The position numbers were made by a program, and so were the translations under genes. Shown one piece after another: positions 1 through 8,084 of a stretch of 64,000 nt of DNA. The stretch is from Blautia schinkii DSM 10518 (GTDB taxonomy: Bacteria > Bacillota > Clostridia > Lachnospirales > Lachnospiraceae): the NCBI GenBank assembly GCA_000702025.1, contig JNKJ01000014.1, positions 62,001 through 126,000 of the forward strand, given 5' to 3'. The stretch's first letter is position 1, and each line of letters starts with the position of its first letter. The notes beneath the pieces were generated by a model. The model did not search any database. It had not been told where the DNA came from and worked only from the letters and a program-made list of their open reading frames with translations.

Positions 1-3000
1 TATCTTATAGACAGTGCTGATGATGTTGCAGGAGCAACTGCATTTCCTACTGCCAAGGCAACAAATACCTTTACTTCAGGTAATGTTGTATCTGTGTCTT
101 ACACCTTAAAGGAAAACGAAGCAGGAAAAATCTTTAGAGCAATTGTAGTGCACAACGATAAGACTAATAGAACAATAACAAGACTTGGTGATGTTGCAGA
201 TATTAACGTTGTAGAAAGCGCTACTGTTATTACCGGTACCCCCACTATTGATGCTGGAGGCACAGACAACATATCTTTAGGAACCGTACTGACTGCCAAG
301 ACAGACGATATGGGACCTGAAGGAACTGCATTCAAATATCAGTGGCAGGTAACTGATGCTGACGGTAACTGGACAAACATTAATGGAGCCACCGCACAGG
401 CTTATAGAATTGCTGACAGCGGTTATTATGGTCATCAGATAAGAGTAGCTGTATATTCTGGTATTGCTTACGAAGAGACAAAAGCCAGATTCTCCGCTTC
501 TGTCACCGTAGGCCCAAGAGAATTAACGCCTAATGCAAATGGCAAAATTAATGTCAACGGTACTGTTACACAGATTCAGGTGAATGCCGGAAACGATAAT
601 AAACAAAAGGTTTTCAGTGCGGAAAATACACAAAACGAATTGACAGATAAGGATATTACCGTCACCTATACAAACTTAGCAGGACAAGATGTAGCACTTA
701 CTTATGGAGTTGACTATACTGTTACTTACAGCCAGTTATACCATCTTGGTGAGGTTATTGTAACAGTTAATATCCTTCCTACCGCTAAAACAGATTATAC
801 CAAAGACACCTATACTGCTGATGAATTAAATTATACCTTGGTCCCAGGTATAGATCTTGATGGGTATCAGATTAATTACAATGCAGCCAAGACTTATGAA
901 TATACCGGACAGAAAATCACCCCTGAGGTATCCAGTGTTACTTATGTGGATTCTCAAGGCAAAAATGTTACACTTCCAGCAAGTGACTACACCACCCAGG
1001 AAATCGGTCCAAACGCAGGTAATTACCCGCTTAGTGTTTACGTGAAAGACAGAGGGCTGGTATATGTTGGTAATAACGGCGCAGTTGATAATAATGCTGT
1101 TACAGTGACTAAAAAATCAATGGCTAGCCATGATGCAGATTTCGTAGTGGAGATTCCTGAGCAGATTTGGAAGGCTGATGCCGCTGATGTAGAGGCAAAT
1201 ACAGTAAAGAACGCACCTATCAAGATGTATGATACTGCAGCTGACCCCAATAAGATTAATGACTTATTAGCTTCCGGGCAATTTAATATTAATGTTGTAA
1301 ACTGGTCAGATTCATCTATCAAAAAATCAATCCGGTTTACTGCTCGCGCTAATGCCACTAATTATGCGGGATCCATTATACGCGACGGAGAAGAAACAAA
1401 GAGCAACATTAACGAGTTTAAGGCTGCCTTCCTTAACGCCCTTGCACCTGGAAACAACCTGATTTACAATGGTGCCCAGCAGGATTATCTCCATACACTC
1501 CTCTACAGCGGTGGTAATTATGGAAAAATCACACTGAACGGAACACAACTTTTCCTAAACAGAGATTTTACATATAAAATCACTCAGGGTGGGACAAACG
1601 CAGGCGATGTATCTTATACCATTACAGGCGCAGGTGTTTATGCTGGCACAGAAATGATATTAAGCAATGCTTATAAGATTCAGCCGGCTGTATTTTCTAA
1701 TAATGCCATGGTAGCTGATAACCGAGATAATAATAATGTCATCGAGGTTCCATTCAATCCGTCATTAGGGGATAAGGGAGCTGATATCCGTAATTATGAA
1801 ATCCTTGGGAAAGACGTTTATAAAGCATGGATGGTTGGTACAAACTATAACTTAACCCTCGATAAGGATTTCTGGCTTGATAGCATAGGAATCGGCACTA
1901 ATGCAATTATGTGGACACCGACTGTAGCTGAGAACAAAGTTGCCGGACACGGAAAGAATGAAAATTTCCGTCAGGATAATGCAGCTACCACTAATCGAAC
2001 TGCAATTATGGCCGAACTGGTAGATAAGAACTTAAATGACAAAGACATTTCCATTCAGATTTTAGATGCTGCATACAACGGCGGTTCCCCAGTGATTCCG
2101 AAGATCAAAGTGGTATACACAGCCAAGGACGGAAAAGAATATGTCATCAGCGATGATTATTACAATGTAGAAGTCACTCGTGCTGCTGTTAACGAAGGAG
2201 ATAAAGGAAAGATTAATGTTTCCGCCAAAAATATTGCTAATACCGCTAAGTATCCACAAATGTACACCGGAAATCAGATTGTAGAATTTACCGTTGGCAC
2301 ACCAAGTCTGGACGGCGGCAAGATTCTGGCAACGAATGGCCTCAGCACACTTCCAAGTGTAGCTTACAGTGCAGAACAGGCAGCAACCTCCAAGGGAATC
2401 ATCCTGGCAGAAGGAAATTACGTTGTCAAGGATAAGAGCGGCAACACTGTAGACCCGAAATACTATAATGTTACTTTCACAGACAATAAAAAAGCCGGAA
2501 CCGCAACAATCACAGTTACCGGAAAAGCGCCATATACGGGAAGCACAAGTGCTAACTTTACCATCACAAATGCTATGCTCCCAAGCGGTACAGTAACACT
2601 GATGTCCGATAAACTGAGCAAGACATATACAGGCGAGGAAGTGAAGCTTGTAAAAGGAACAGATTATACTATCACAGGTGAACTTTCTAAGCTGGCAGAA
2701 GGCACGGACTACATGATCACTTACGAAAATGCAGTTAATGTCACCAGTGCAGATAGTAAAGCTAAGATCAAATTCGTAGGTATCGGCAGCTATGCCGGAG
2801 AGCTTGTGAAAACCTTTGACATTACACCTGCAAAGATCTCCGAAAAAGACATTGCTCTGGGAGATACCACATATGCCGCTGGTAAAACAATCAAGCCGAC
2901 TGTTACAATCACAATCCCTGGCGGAACAACTGTACTTGAAGCAGATAAATACACCGTGGATTATGTACCAGCAGCAACGAATGTAGGTGATACTGGAAAA

Positions 3001-3936
3001 GTCGTAATCACATATAACGCAGACAACAAAAACATTGATGCAAAAGATTCCGTAAAAACTGTAGAATACGGAGTAACTGCGAAAGACCTCAAAGATGTGA
3101 CAATCGCATCTGTAGAGCCGCAGGAAGCTACCGGCGAGCAGTTAAAACCGGTTCTGTCCGTTACAAACGACTCTGTTCAGTTAAAGGAAGGTGTAGATTA
3201 CCAGGTAACATACGGTGATAATAAAGAAGTTGGAAAAGGAACAGCAACTATTACACCTGTTGACGGTAATAAGAACTATACCGGAAGCCAGACTGTAGAA
3301 TTTGCAATCATCAAGAAAGAGGAGCAGGTAGGTACTGCTAAAATTGAAAAAGCCACAGTAACAGGAAACAAAGTAGTGGTGGATCTTTCAAGTCATGTAG
3401 AAAATGCAAAAGGCTACGATTTCGTTATTGCTACTGAGCAGGACTATAAAAATGGCCGTGTATCTATCAGCAAGAACATAGTCGGCACCTCTACAACATT
3501 CCGTTATGTGGACGAGGGAGTTTACTATGCATACTGCCACGCATGGACACGCGACGAAGACGGTAAAAAAGTATTCGGCGGCTGGTCTAACCTGTTTAGG
3601 TTTGAAGTAACCGCAACTACACCTGCAACACCAAAAGTGACCAGTGTTAAAGTCAGTGGCAACACAGTCAAGGTTACCTATACCAAATCAAACGAAGCAA
3701 CCGGTTATGACATTGTCCTTGGCAAAAAAACACAGAAGGTTAATGGCGAGTTACGTCCCGTTGAGTACGGAAAATTAGTGAAAAAGGTTTACAAAGGAAA
3801 CACCGTGACTGCAACATTCACTAAGGTACCTAAGGGAACCTATTATGCTGGACTTCATGCATATAACAGAACATCTGAAAATAGTGCAAAGGTATTCAGC
3901 AAATGGTCCAACTCTAAAAAAGTAACTGTAAAATAA
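1..3936 (+). CDS. Large repeat surface protein, 5'-partial (paralogue 1)
   Basis: The reading frame is open from the first base, so the start codon and signal peptide lie upstream of the window; 1311 residues are visible. The body is a string of Ig-like repeats with the pattern YTG-x-x-[IV]-x-P followed by G-x-DY and a closing G-x-Y-x-G strand, typical of secreted adhesin-like proteins of Lachnospiraceae. The last ~190 residues form two fibronectin-like modules, including VEYGKLVKK and GTYYAGLHAYNRTSEN, almost identical in the two proteins downstream. There is no LPXTG motif and no C-terminal membrane helix, so the shared tail may serve for attachment (inference). The repeat class is clear; the ligand is unknown. 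Confidence 0.85.
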   Translation, partial: YLIDSADDVAGATAFPTAKATNTFTSGNVVSVSYTLKENEAGKIFRAIVVHNDKTNRTITRLGDVADINVVESATVITGTPTIDAGGTDNISLGTVLTAKTDDMGPEGTAFKYQWQVTDADGNWTNINGATAQAYRIADSGYYGHQIRVAVYSGIAYEETKARFSASVTVGPRELTPNANGKINVNGTVTQIQVNAGNDNKQKVFSAENTQNELTDKDITVTYTNLAGQDVALTYGVDYTVTYSQLYHLGEVIVTVNILPTAKTDYTKDTYTADELNYTLVPGIDLDGYQINYNAAKTYEYTGQKITPEVSSVTYVDSQGKNVTLPASDYTTQEIGPNAGNYPLSVYVKDRGLVYVGNNGAVDNNAVTVTKKSMASHDADFVVEIPEQIWKADAADVEANTVKNAPIKMYDTAADPNKINDLLASGQFNINVVNWSDSSIKKSIRFTARANATNYAGSIIRDGEETKSNINEFKAAFLNALAPGNNLIYNGAQQDYLHTLLYSGGNYGKITLNGTQLFLNRDFTYKITQGGTNAGDVSYTITGAGVYAGTEMILSNAYKIQPAVFSNNAMVADNRDNNNVIEVPFNPSLGDKGADIRNYEILGKDVYKAWMVGTNYNLTLDKDFWLDSIGIGTNAIMWTPTVAENKVAGHGKNENFRQDNAATTNRTAIMAELVDKNLNDKDISIQILDAAYNGGSPVIPKIKVVYTAKDGKEYVISDDYYNVEVTRAAVNEGDKGKINVSAKNIANTAKYPQMYTGNQIVEFTVGTPSLDGGKILATNGLSTLPSVAYSAEQAATSKGIILAEGNYVVKDKSGNTVDPKYYNVTFTDNKKAGTATITVTGKAPYTGSTSANFTITNAMLPSGTVTLMSDKLSKTYTGEEVKLVKGTDYTITGELSKLAEGTDYMITYENAVNVTSADSKAKIKFVGIGSYAGELVKTFDITPAKISEKDIALGDTTYAAGKTIKPTVTITIPGGTTVLEADKYTVDYVPAATNVGDTGKVVITYNADNKNIDAKDSVKTVEYGVTAKDLKDVTIASVEPQEATGEQLKPVLSVTNDSVQLKEGVDYQVTYGDNKEVGKGTATITPVDGNKNYTGSQTVEFAIIKKEEQVGTAKIEKATVTGNKVVVDLSSHVENAKGYDFVIATEQDYKNGRVSISKNIVGTSTTFRYVDEGVYYAYCHAWTRDEDGKKVFGGWSNLFRFEVTATTPATPKVTSVKVSGNTVKVTYTKSNEATGYDIVLGKKTQKVNGELRPVEYGKLVKKVYKGNTVTATFTKVPKGTYYAGLHAYNRTSENSAKVFSKWSNSKKVTVK

Positions 3937-3940
3937 CCCT

Positions 3941-3970
3941 CTTTTTGGGTAAATAAACAAAGATTCCTAC
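3941..3970 (+). repeat. Conserved 3'-UTR motif, copy 1
   Basis: CTTTTTGGGTAA then AGATTCCTAC, starting 4 bases after the stop codon and running straight into the terminator. The same motif follows the other two surface-protein genes and also occurs in the 5' leader of the third. Confidence 0.7.
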
Positions 3971-3971
3971 A

Positions 3972-4008
3972 AAGAAGGAGCCCCGGCTAAGCCAGGGCTT
4001 CTTTCTTC
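3972..4008 (+). terminator. Rho-independent terminator of surface gene 1
   Basis: GC-rich stem (GAGCCCCGGC with GCCAGGGCTTC, short TAA loop) flanked by AAGAAG and CTTTCTT, directly after the conserved 3' motif. Confidence 0.75.
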
Positions 4009-4017
4009 TAAAAAATC

Positions 4018-4055
4018 AAACGAGGGTGTGGCTCACATAAACCGCACCCTCGTTT
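4018..4055 (-). terminator. Terminator of the HipA-like gene (probably bidirectional)
   Basis: A 14-bp stem AAACGAGGGTGTGG / CCGCACCCTCGTTT with one G-T pair and a 10-base loop. Read leftwards it is followed by GATTTTTT, suiting the minus-strand gene ending at 4113; rightwards it is also followed by a T-rich stretch. Confidence 0.75.
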
Positions 4056-4112
4056 AATCTTTTATAAACACTCCAATGTCATTTAACGTACCCATAACAG
4101 AGAACACTGAAA

Positions 4113-5207
4113 TTACTTATCCCCCTTCAACAGCCAAAGTCTCCTACTAAACATCTCAAACAAATCATCCCTCTTCCCAAACCAATCCCTATCGATTTCC
4201 GCCGTCTGATTCAATCCAACCTGAGCCACGGCCTCCAACGCAGCCTGCCTCTGTGTCCGCGGGGAATTCCGGTCCACAGTCAAACAGTTTGCACCCTCCA
4301 AAGAATCATAACTGGAAAACGCCTTGTTGAAATCCATCAAATCGTGAAGCCGCAGCGGAAGATTGGTACTGTTGTCAATCAGAAGCCCCCAGTTCCCCCA
4401 ATGCCGGTCCGTATTTCCAATTAAATAATCCAAAATATTCATCATATAATAAGAATACCCGTCCAGCTCAAGTATATATTTAAGAGCATCCAAATCATGA
4501 TTCAAAGCATAAATCTCAAAGGACTCTCTTGACACAATGCTGTATCTCAACGAAGTAATAATCTCACTCTCCGTCACCTTCGTATTGTCATAAAAAGCCT
4601 CCTCATAAATAACCTGCCTGCACGAGAAACACCGGCAGATTTTGCTTGCCAGAAGCTCCATATCCACAACATCAGCCCCTCCGTCTTTCAGCAGATAAAA
4701 CCCGTTATTCCGGCGGATCCAGGCTTTCGGAAACAAGCCATTCGTAGAAATGTCATCTGCAATCAGATGGCTGTTTCCCACCGAAATCTGGCGGCCTCGA
4801 AGTGCCACGTCGATAAAGGCGTTGCTCAAATGATTTTCAAACAGATTTATATCCCGGAAGCATACATTTTCCGACTCTGTCTTTACCCAATAAATATCTG
4901 TAAGGCAGAGACAATGGTACGAAAGCGCAATCTGTGCCCGCTCCCGGTCTGTACCTGCCTGCGAAGCTCCGATACTATTCAGTATTTCCTTTGCGAAAGC
5001 TCTGTCCAAAGTCAGCATTCTGGAAGCGCACCAAAAATAAAAATTAGTAAGATTATTAAAAAGAGAATCGAAATCATCCCCCTCATCATCCAGAAACAGA
5101 TTATATGGCATAAAACCTTTCATATATATGCGGCATCTCCCATCCGTACCAATCACCGCCACCTTATCATCTCCGTGCATAATCTCATAAAAAGTTTTCA
5201 TATTCAT
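4113..5207 (-). CDS. HipA-like kinase-fold protein
   Basis: A 364-residue protein whose C-terminal half carries NTDRHWGNWG (about 265-274) and, about 18 residues on, a DFN-type acidic motif (about 292). These match the catalytic D-R-H-x-x-N and metal-binding Asp of HipA-like kinase folds. The N-terminal ~200 residues are unlike classical HipA and the gene has no HipB-like antitoxin beside it, so a toxin role is not supported. The start is preceded by AGGAAAGGATTCTT. It is alone between terminators, opposite to surface gene 1. Substrate unknown. Confidence 0.6.
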   Translation of the reverse strand: MNMKTFYEIMHGDDKVAVIGTDGRCRIYMKGFMPYNLFLDDEGDDFDSLFNNLTNFYFWCASRMLTLDRAFAKEILNSIGASQAGTDRERAQIALSYHCLCLTDIYWVKTESENVCFRDINLFENHLSNAFIDVALRGRQISVGNSHLIADDISTNGLFPKAWIRRNNGFYLLKDGGADVVDMELLASKICRCFSCRQVIYEEAFYDNTKVTESEIITSLRYSIVSRESFEIYALNHDLDALKYILELDGYSYYMMNILDYLIGNTDRHWGNWGLLIDNSTNLPLRLHDLMDFNKAFSSYDSLEGANCLTVDRNSPRTQRQAALEAVAQVGLNQTAEIDRDWFGKRDDLFEMFSRRLWLLKGDK

Positions 5208-5615
5208 AAGAATCCTTTCCTAAAACGCCCCTGAGCTATCTGAATTAAGTTTATCATAATGAAGCAACTATTGCTATGAAAAAGTAGCGTGTAATTAACC
5301 TATAATCAAGCAATAAACAAAATGTACACGCATATTCGTCTTATCCCCCTGTCCCCAGCCTCTTCTATTACATTTCCTAATTATTATAGACCCACCAACA
5401 CGCCCATAAACAAGTATTTATAAATCTACCAGCAGACCCGTAAACAAAAATTTAGGCTGCCTCATAAAAAAGGCAGCCCGGAACATTTTTCAATCAATCT
5501 CTTCAAAAATCTATACACAATATCATAATTAGTCACAGTCCATATGTACGGTATATACATAAATTCTCACATCGTCATTGTCATATTCCGCTCACAAATA
5601 GGAGCGCTCACTCAA
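5208..5615. other. Intergenic, AT-rich, one hairpin
   Basis: No convincing gene on either strand. The only structure seen is GGCTGCC (5455-5461) pairing with GGCAGCC (5472-5478), followed after CGGAACA by TTTTT. It could be a plus-strand terminator, although no plus-strand gene precedes it. Confidence 0.4.
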
Positions 5616-6875
5616 TTAATCAATACAAAAAGCTGCGTACAAAGGTATAATTCTGTAGAGCTCCTTGCTCTGAAAATCCTCAGGAGAAACCAGGAATTTC
5701 TGCTTCGTTGAAAATGAATCCTCAATCCTGCTTAAATTCCGCAGCTTCTGATGAGCATTCAGGCGAAAATCTACAGCGATATACTCATGATTTTTCTCCA
5801 GCAGAAACGGAACCTCCGCCTGGTTGCCGCTGCTCCAATAATAGAGCGTATAACCATTTTGCACAAAAGTCTGTGCCAGATAAGTTTCCGCCACAGCGCG
5901 CGTTTTAGGACTTTCCTCGCCCGAAAGCAATGTATATGAAGGTATTCCTGCCTGACAGGAAGAAAGCCCTGTATCGGTCAAATAAAGGCGAAATGAAGCA
6001 TTATCTGTTTCCTGGGAACAGCCTGTTACTTTGGATGAACGGTAGACAAACTCGCCACCAACCAACCAGCGTATCGGCTCCTGGTATATCTTTGCGGTTC
6101 CGCCCTTAACTACCTGGCGGTATTGAAATTTTCCGTTTGCCCGGCTAAGCTGAGCGGTAACGGAAAGCCAGCAGTTCTGGCAGTGCCTGGCCAAAGTTTC
6201 AGGAGCTTTAGAGGTTATATCTACCTGCAAAAGCGCTAATAGTTTCTGTTGTGCGTCAGGTACCATTAATAGCTTTTTTTCCTTGCGGTATTTGCAAATC
6301 GCCTCCGGCATTCCCCCTATAGCCAAATAGAGATAAAACTGAACCATGGCTTTTTCATGCAGCTTTTTCCCCATGGGCTCTTGAGCTGAAAAATGCTCCC
6401 GGATATACTTAGCCAGTCCGTAATCCTTATTTGCCCAGAGAAATTCCTCAAAATCCAAAGGATACAAGCGCAAGGTATCCACATCCCCACTGTCATATTT
6501 GCCGAGTGTGCCTCTCTCTGCAGCAGCCACGTGATAACCCGGGAAATCCAAAGCAATCGCAGGAAGTAAGGCACTTGCCTCCGGCACACATTCCAGTCCG
6601 TCAAGAATCAACAACGTGCTGTCACGGAGAAGAGGTTTATGGGAAAATGTCTCAAGAAACAACAACGCCTCCTCCGCCTCTCTGGGCACAGATAAATATT
6701 CTGCTACGGGCCGGTCTGTTTCCAGATTGATATAGATCGTATTTTCATACTGCCTATTGCCAAACTCCCTTAACAGCCAGGTCTTTCCGGTTTGACGTCC
6801 ACCCTGCAGCACTAATGGCTTACGCTTAGGATTCCTCTTCCACTGGATTAAGGTATCCATGCATTTTCTTCTCAT
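5616..6875 (-). CDS. AAA ATPase with DUF4143-like C-terminus, divergent
   Basis: A 419-residue protein of the AAA_14/DUF4143 type. Walker A GGRQTGKT is at 25-32 and the family's YPLDFEEFL motif follows. The C-terminal part has the FRLYLTDTGL strand and a nuclease-like AVDFR stretch of DUF4143 proteins. The Walker B segment reads LILDGLE (89-95): the usual catalytic Glu after Asp is Gly, and the expected sensor strand (normally TGSS/TGSN-like) reads AAAERG. It may therefore bind but hydrolyse ATP poorly (inference). Start supported by GAGGGAGGGGCGTC. Biological role of this family is unsettled. Confidence 0.7.
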   Translation of the reverse strand: MRRKCMDTLIQWKRNPKRKPLVLQGGRQTGKTWLLREFGNRQYENTIYINLETDRPVAEYLSVPREAEEALLFLETFSHKPLLRDSTLLILDGLECVPEASALLPAIALDFPGYHVAAAERGTLGKYDSGDVDTLRLYPLDFEEFLWANKDYGLAKYIREHFSAQEPMGKKLHEKAMVQFYLYLAIGGMPEAICKYRKEKKLLMVPDAQQKLLALLQVDITSKAPETLARHCQNCWLSVTAQLSRANGKFQYRQVVKGGTAKIYQEPIRWLVGGEFVYRSSKVTGCSQETDNASFRLYLTDTGLSSCQAGIPSYTLLSGEESPKTRAVAETYLAQTFVQNGYTLYYWSSGNQAEVPFLLEKNHEYIAVDFRLNAHQKLRNLSRIEDSFSTKQKFLVSPEDFQSKELYRIIPLYAAFCID

Positions 6876-7160
6876 GACGCCCCTCCCTCATATATTGCAA
6901 TGTTGTTAAGCTAAAGTGATGAAGCCAAAAAGCAATAAAACTATAAAAATAATGAAACGAAAATGAAACAAAAAGCAACGATACAAAAAACATAAATTCT
7001 ATTAGGCATATAATAGATAATACTTACATATAACACATAATACTTATATTATAACGGTTAATTAGTGAAATTACTATAATAAAGTCTGAAATATCTTATT
7101 TTATTCAACAATGACTTTGGAGATTACAGCCCAATAATTCAATTACGCTGCAGTAGATAT
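6876..7160. other. AT-rich intergenic region
   Basis: Strongly AT-rich, no gene seen. A direct repeat ATAATACTTA occurs at 7016-7025 and 7036-7045, exactly 20 bp apart. Confidence 0.4.
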
Positions 7161-7487
7161 CTAAATTTGATCGTTTTTCAAATAGTCCAGAAAAATTTCT
7201 AACAACTCGCTGGTTTTAGGTACCACCACATAATGCTGGCCGCTAATTTCATTGATAAATTTCTTGCCGCCCTTCCGCCAGGCCTCCTCATTAACTTTAC
7301 GGATGTTCTTTTCCACACATGAGCCATTAACGTTGTACTTCTTGGCAATCTCCTCATAGACCTTCATGATAGAGCACAGTCTGTTCTCATCCTGAAGAAC
7401 TAAATAAAGACAGTCAGCCAACTCTTTATAGCCACAGTAACGTTTTGAATAGCTTGCCTTTTTCAATAATACATGAATTTTTCTCAT
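7161..7487 (-). CDS. Stand-alone Spo0A C-terminal-like DNA-binding protein
   Basis: A 108-residue protein resembling the effector domain of Spo0A without its receiver domain. The segment YEEIAKKYNVNGSCVEKNI (44-62) plus NEEAW aligns with the Spo0A recognition helix region (TIAKKFNTTPSRVERAIRH and EVAW). I chose ATG 7487 over an upstream in-frame ATG at 7592 because GGAGACTCATACAA precedes it and similarity begins there. It is divergent from surface-protein gene 2, and three phased CGACCA repeats lie 70-95 bp upstream of its start. It is probably a local regulator rather than the sporulation master switch. Confidence 0.7.
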   Translation of the reverse strand: MRKIHVLLKKASYSKRYCGYKELADCLYLVLQDENRLCSIMKVYEEIAKKYNVNGSCVEKNIRKVNEEAWRKGGKKFINEISGQHYVVVPKTSELLEIFLDYLKNDQI

Positions 7488-7555
7488 TTGTATGAGTCTC
7501 CTTTCCTTAGACTTCGAAGAGATTGTAAAATATTTCCAATTAAAAAATGTTTTAA

Positions 7556-7581
7556 CGACCAGAATCGACCAATTTCGACCA
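7556..7581 (-). promoter_or_regulatory. Three 10-bp-phased TGGTCG repeats (candidate Spo0A-like operator)
   Basis: CGACCA occurs at 7556, 7566 and 7576, exactly one helical turn apart; on the minus strand this reads TGGTCG three times, one copy as GGTCGAA. The Spo0A box core is TGTCGAA, so one copy is a 6/7 match. The position upstream of a gene with a Spo0A-type DNA-binding domain suggests autoregulation. Confidence 0.5.
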
Positions 7582-7963
7582 TCAAGGTACAAAATGGACT
7601 ACTGACCCTGACGCACAACTACAGTGAATTACCAAATATTTTGCAATATTGCATAAACAACGGGCCCTTGTTTAAAACTGGCAAAAATTTGCAATTCACT
7701 AATGTTTACGTATCAGAAACCCAAATATCACGCGGTTTTTGAAAATTTCTTATATTTTTTTGAAAAAAATTATTCTCAGAGATTGAATAGGGGTGAGGAG
7801 AATTAGATTTTGAGTTTTGTGAAAGGAAAAAGCGGAGTATAAAGATTTAAAAATAGAATAAACTATTTTAATTAATAGTTATAAATAAGTATGCGTTATA
7901 AAGAATTCCTTTATTGGACTTAGAATGGAGTAACATGGGTATTTTACAACCTATCCATCACCC
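7582..7963. other. Long leader/intergenic region before surface gene 2
   Basis: AT-rich, no gene found. No consensus sigma-A promoter is evident on the plus strand; the nearest candidate is TTGTGA with TATAAA at a 15-bp spacing (7817-7843), which is poor. This contrasts with the strong promoter of surface gene 3. Confidence 0.4.
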
Positions 7964-8084
7964 AAAGGGGAACTATAACATGACGAAACTTAAAAACACA
8001 AAGAAGGGCATGGCGAAAAAAGCGCTGAGCATCTCACTCGTCGCAGCAATGCTGGCTACTTCTAATGTTCCGGTTTGGGCTGCG
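7964..8084 (+). repeat. Perfect 121-bp inverted repeat, left copy
   Basis: Bases 7964-8084 are identical, base for base, to the reverse complement of 15795-15915. The block begins in the ribosome site AAAGGGGAAC, includes the ATG and the entire signal peptide, and stops at the first residues of the mature proteins, which then diverge completely. Confidence 0.97.

Noticed and set aside
4113-5207. HipBA-type toxin-antitoxin module
   Set aside because: Only a HipA-like protein is present; no HipB-like HTH gene lies beside it and the N-terminal half differs from HipA.
7914-7979. Upstream ATG 7914 as the start of surface gene 2
   Set aside because: The extension lacks a ribosome site, precedes a complete signal peptide and is absent from paralogue 3, whose leader is identical up to ATG 7980.
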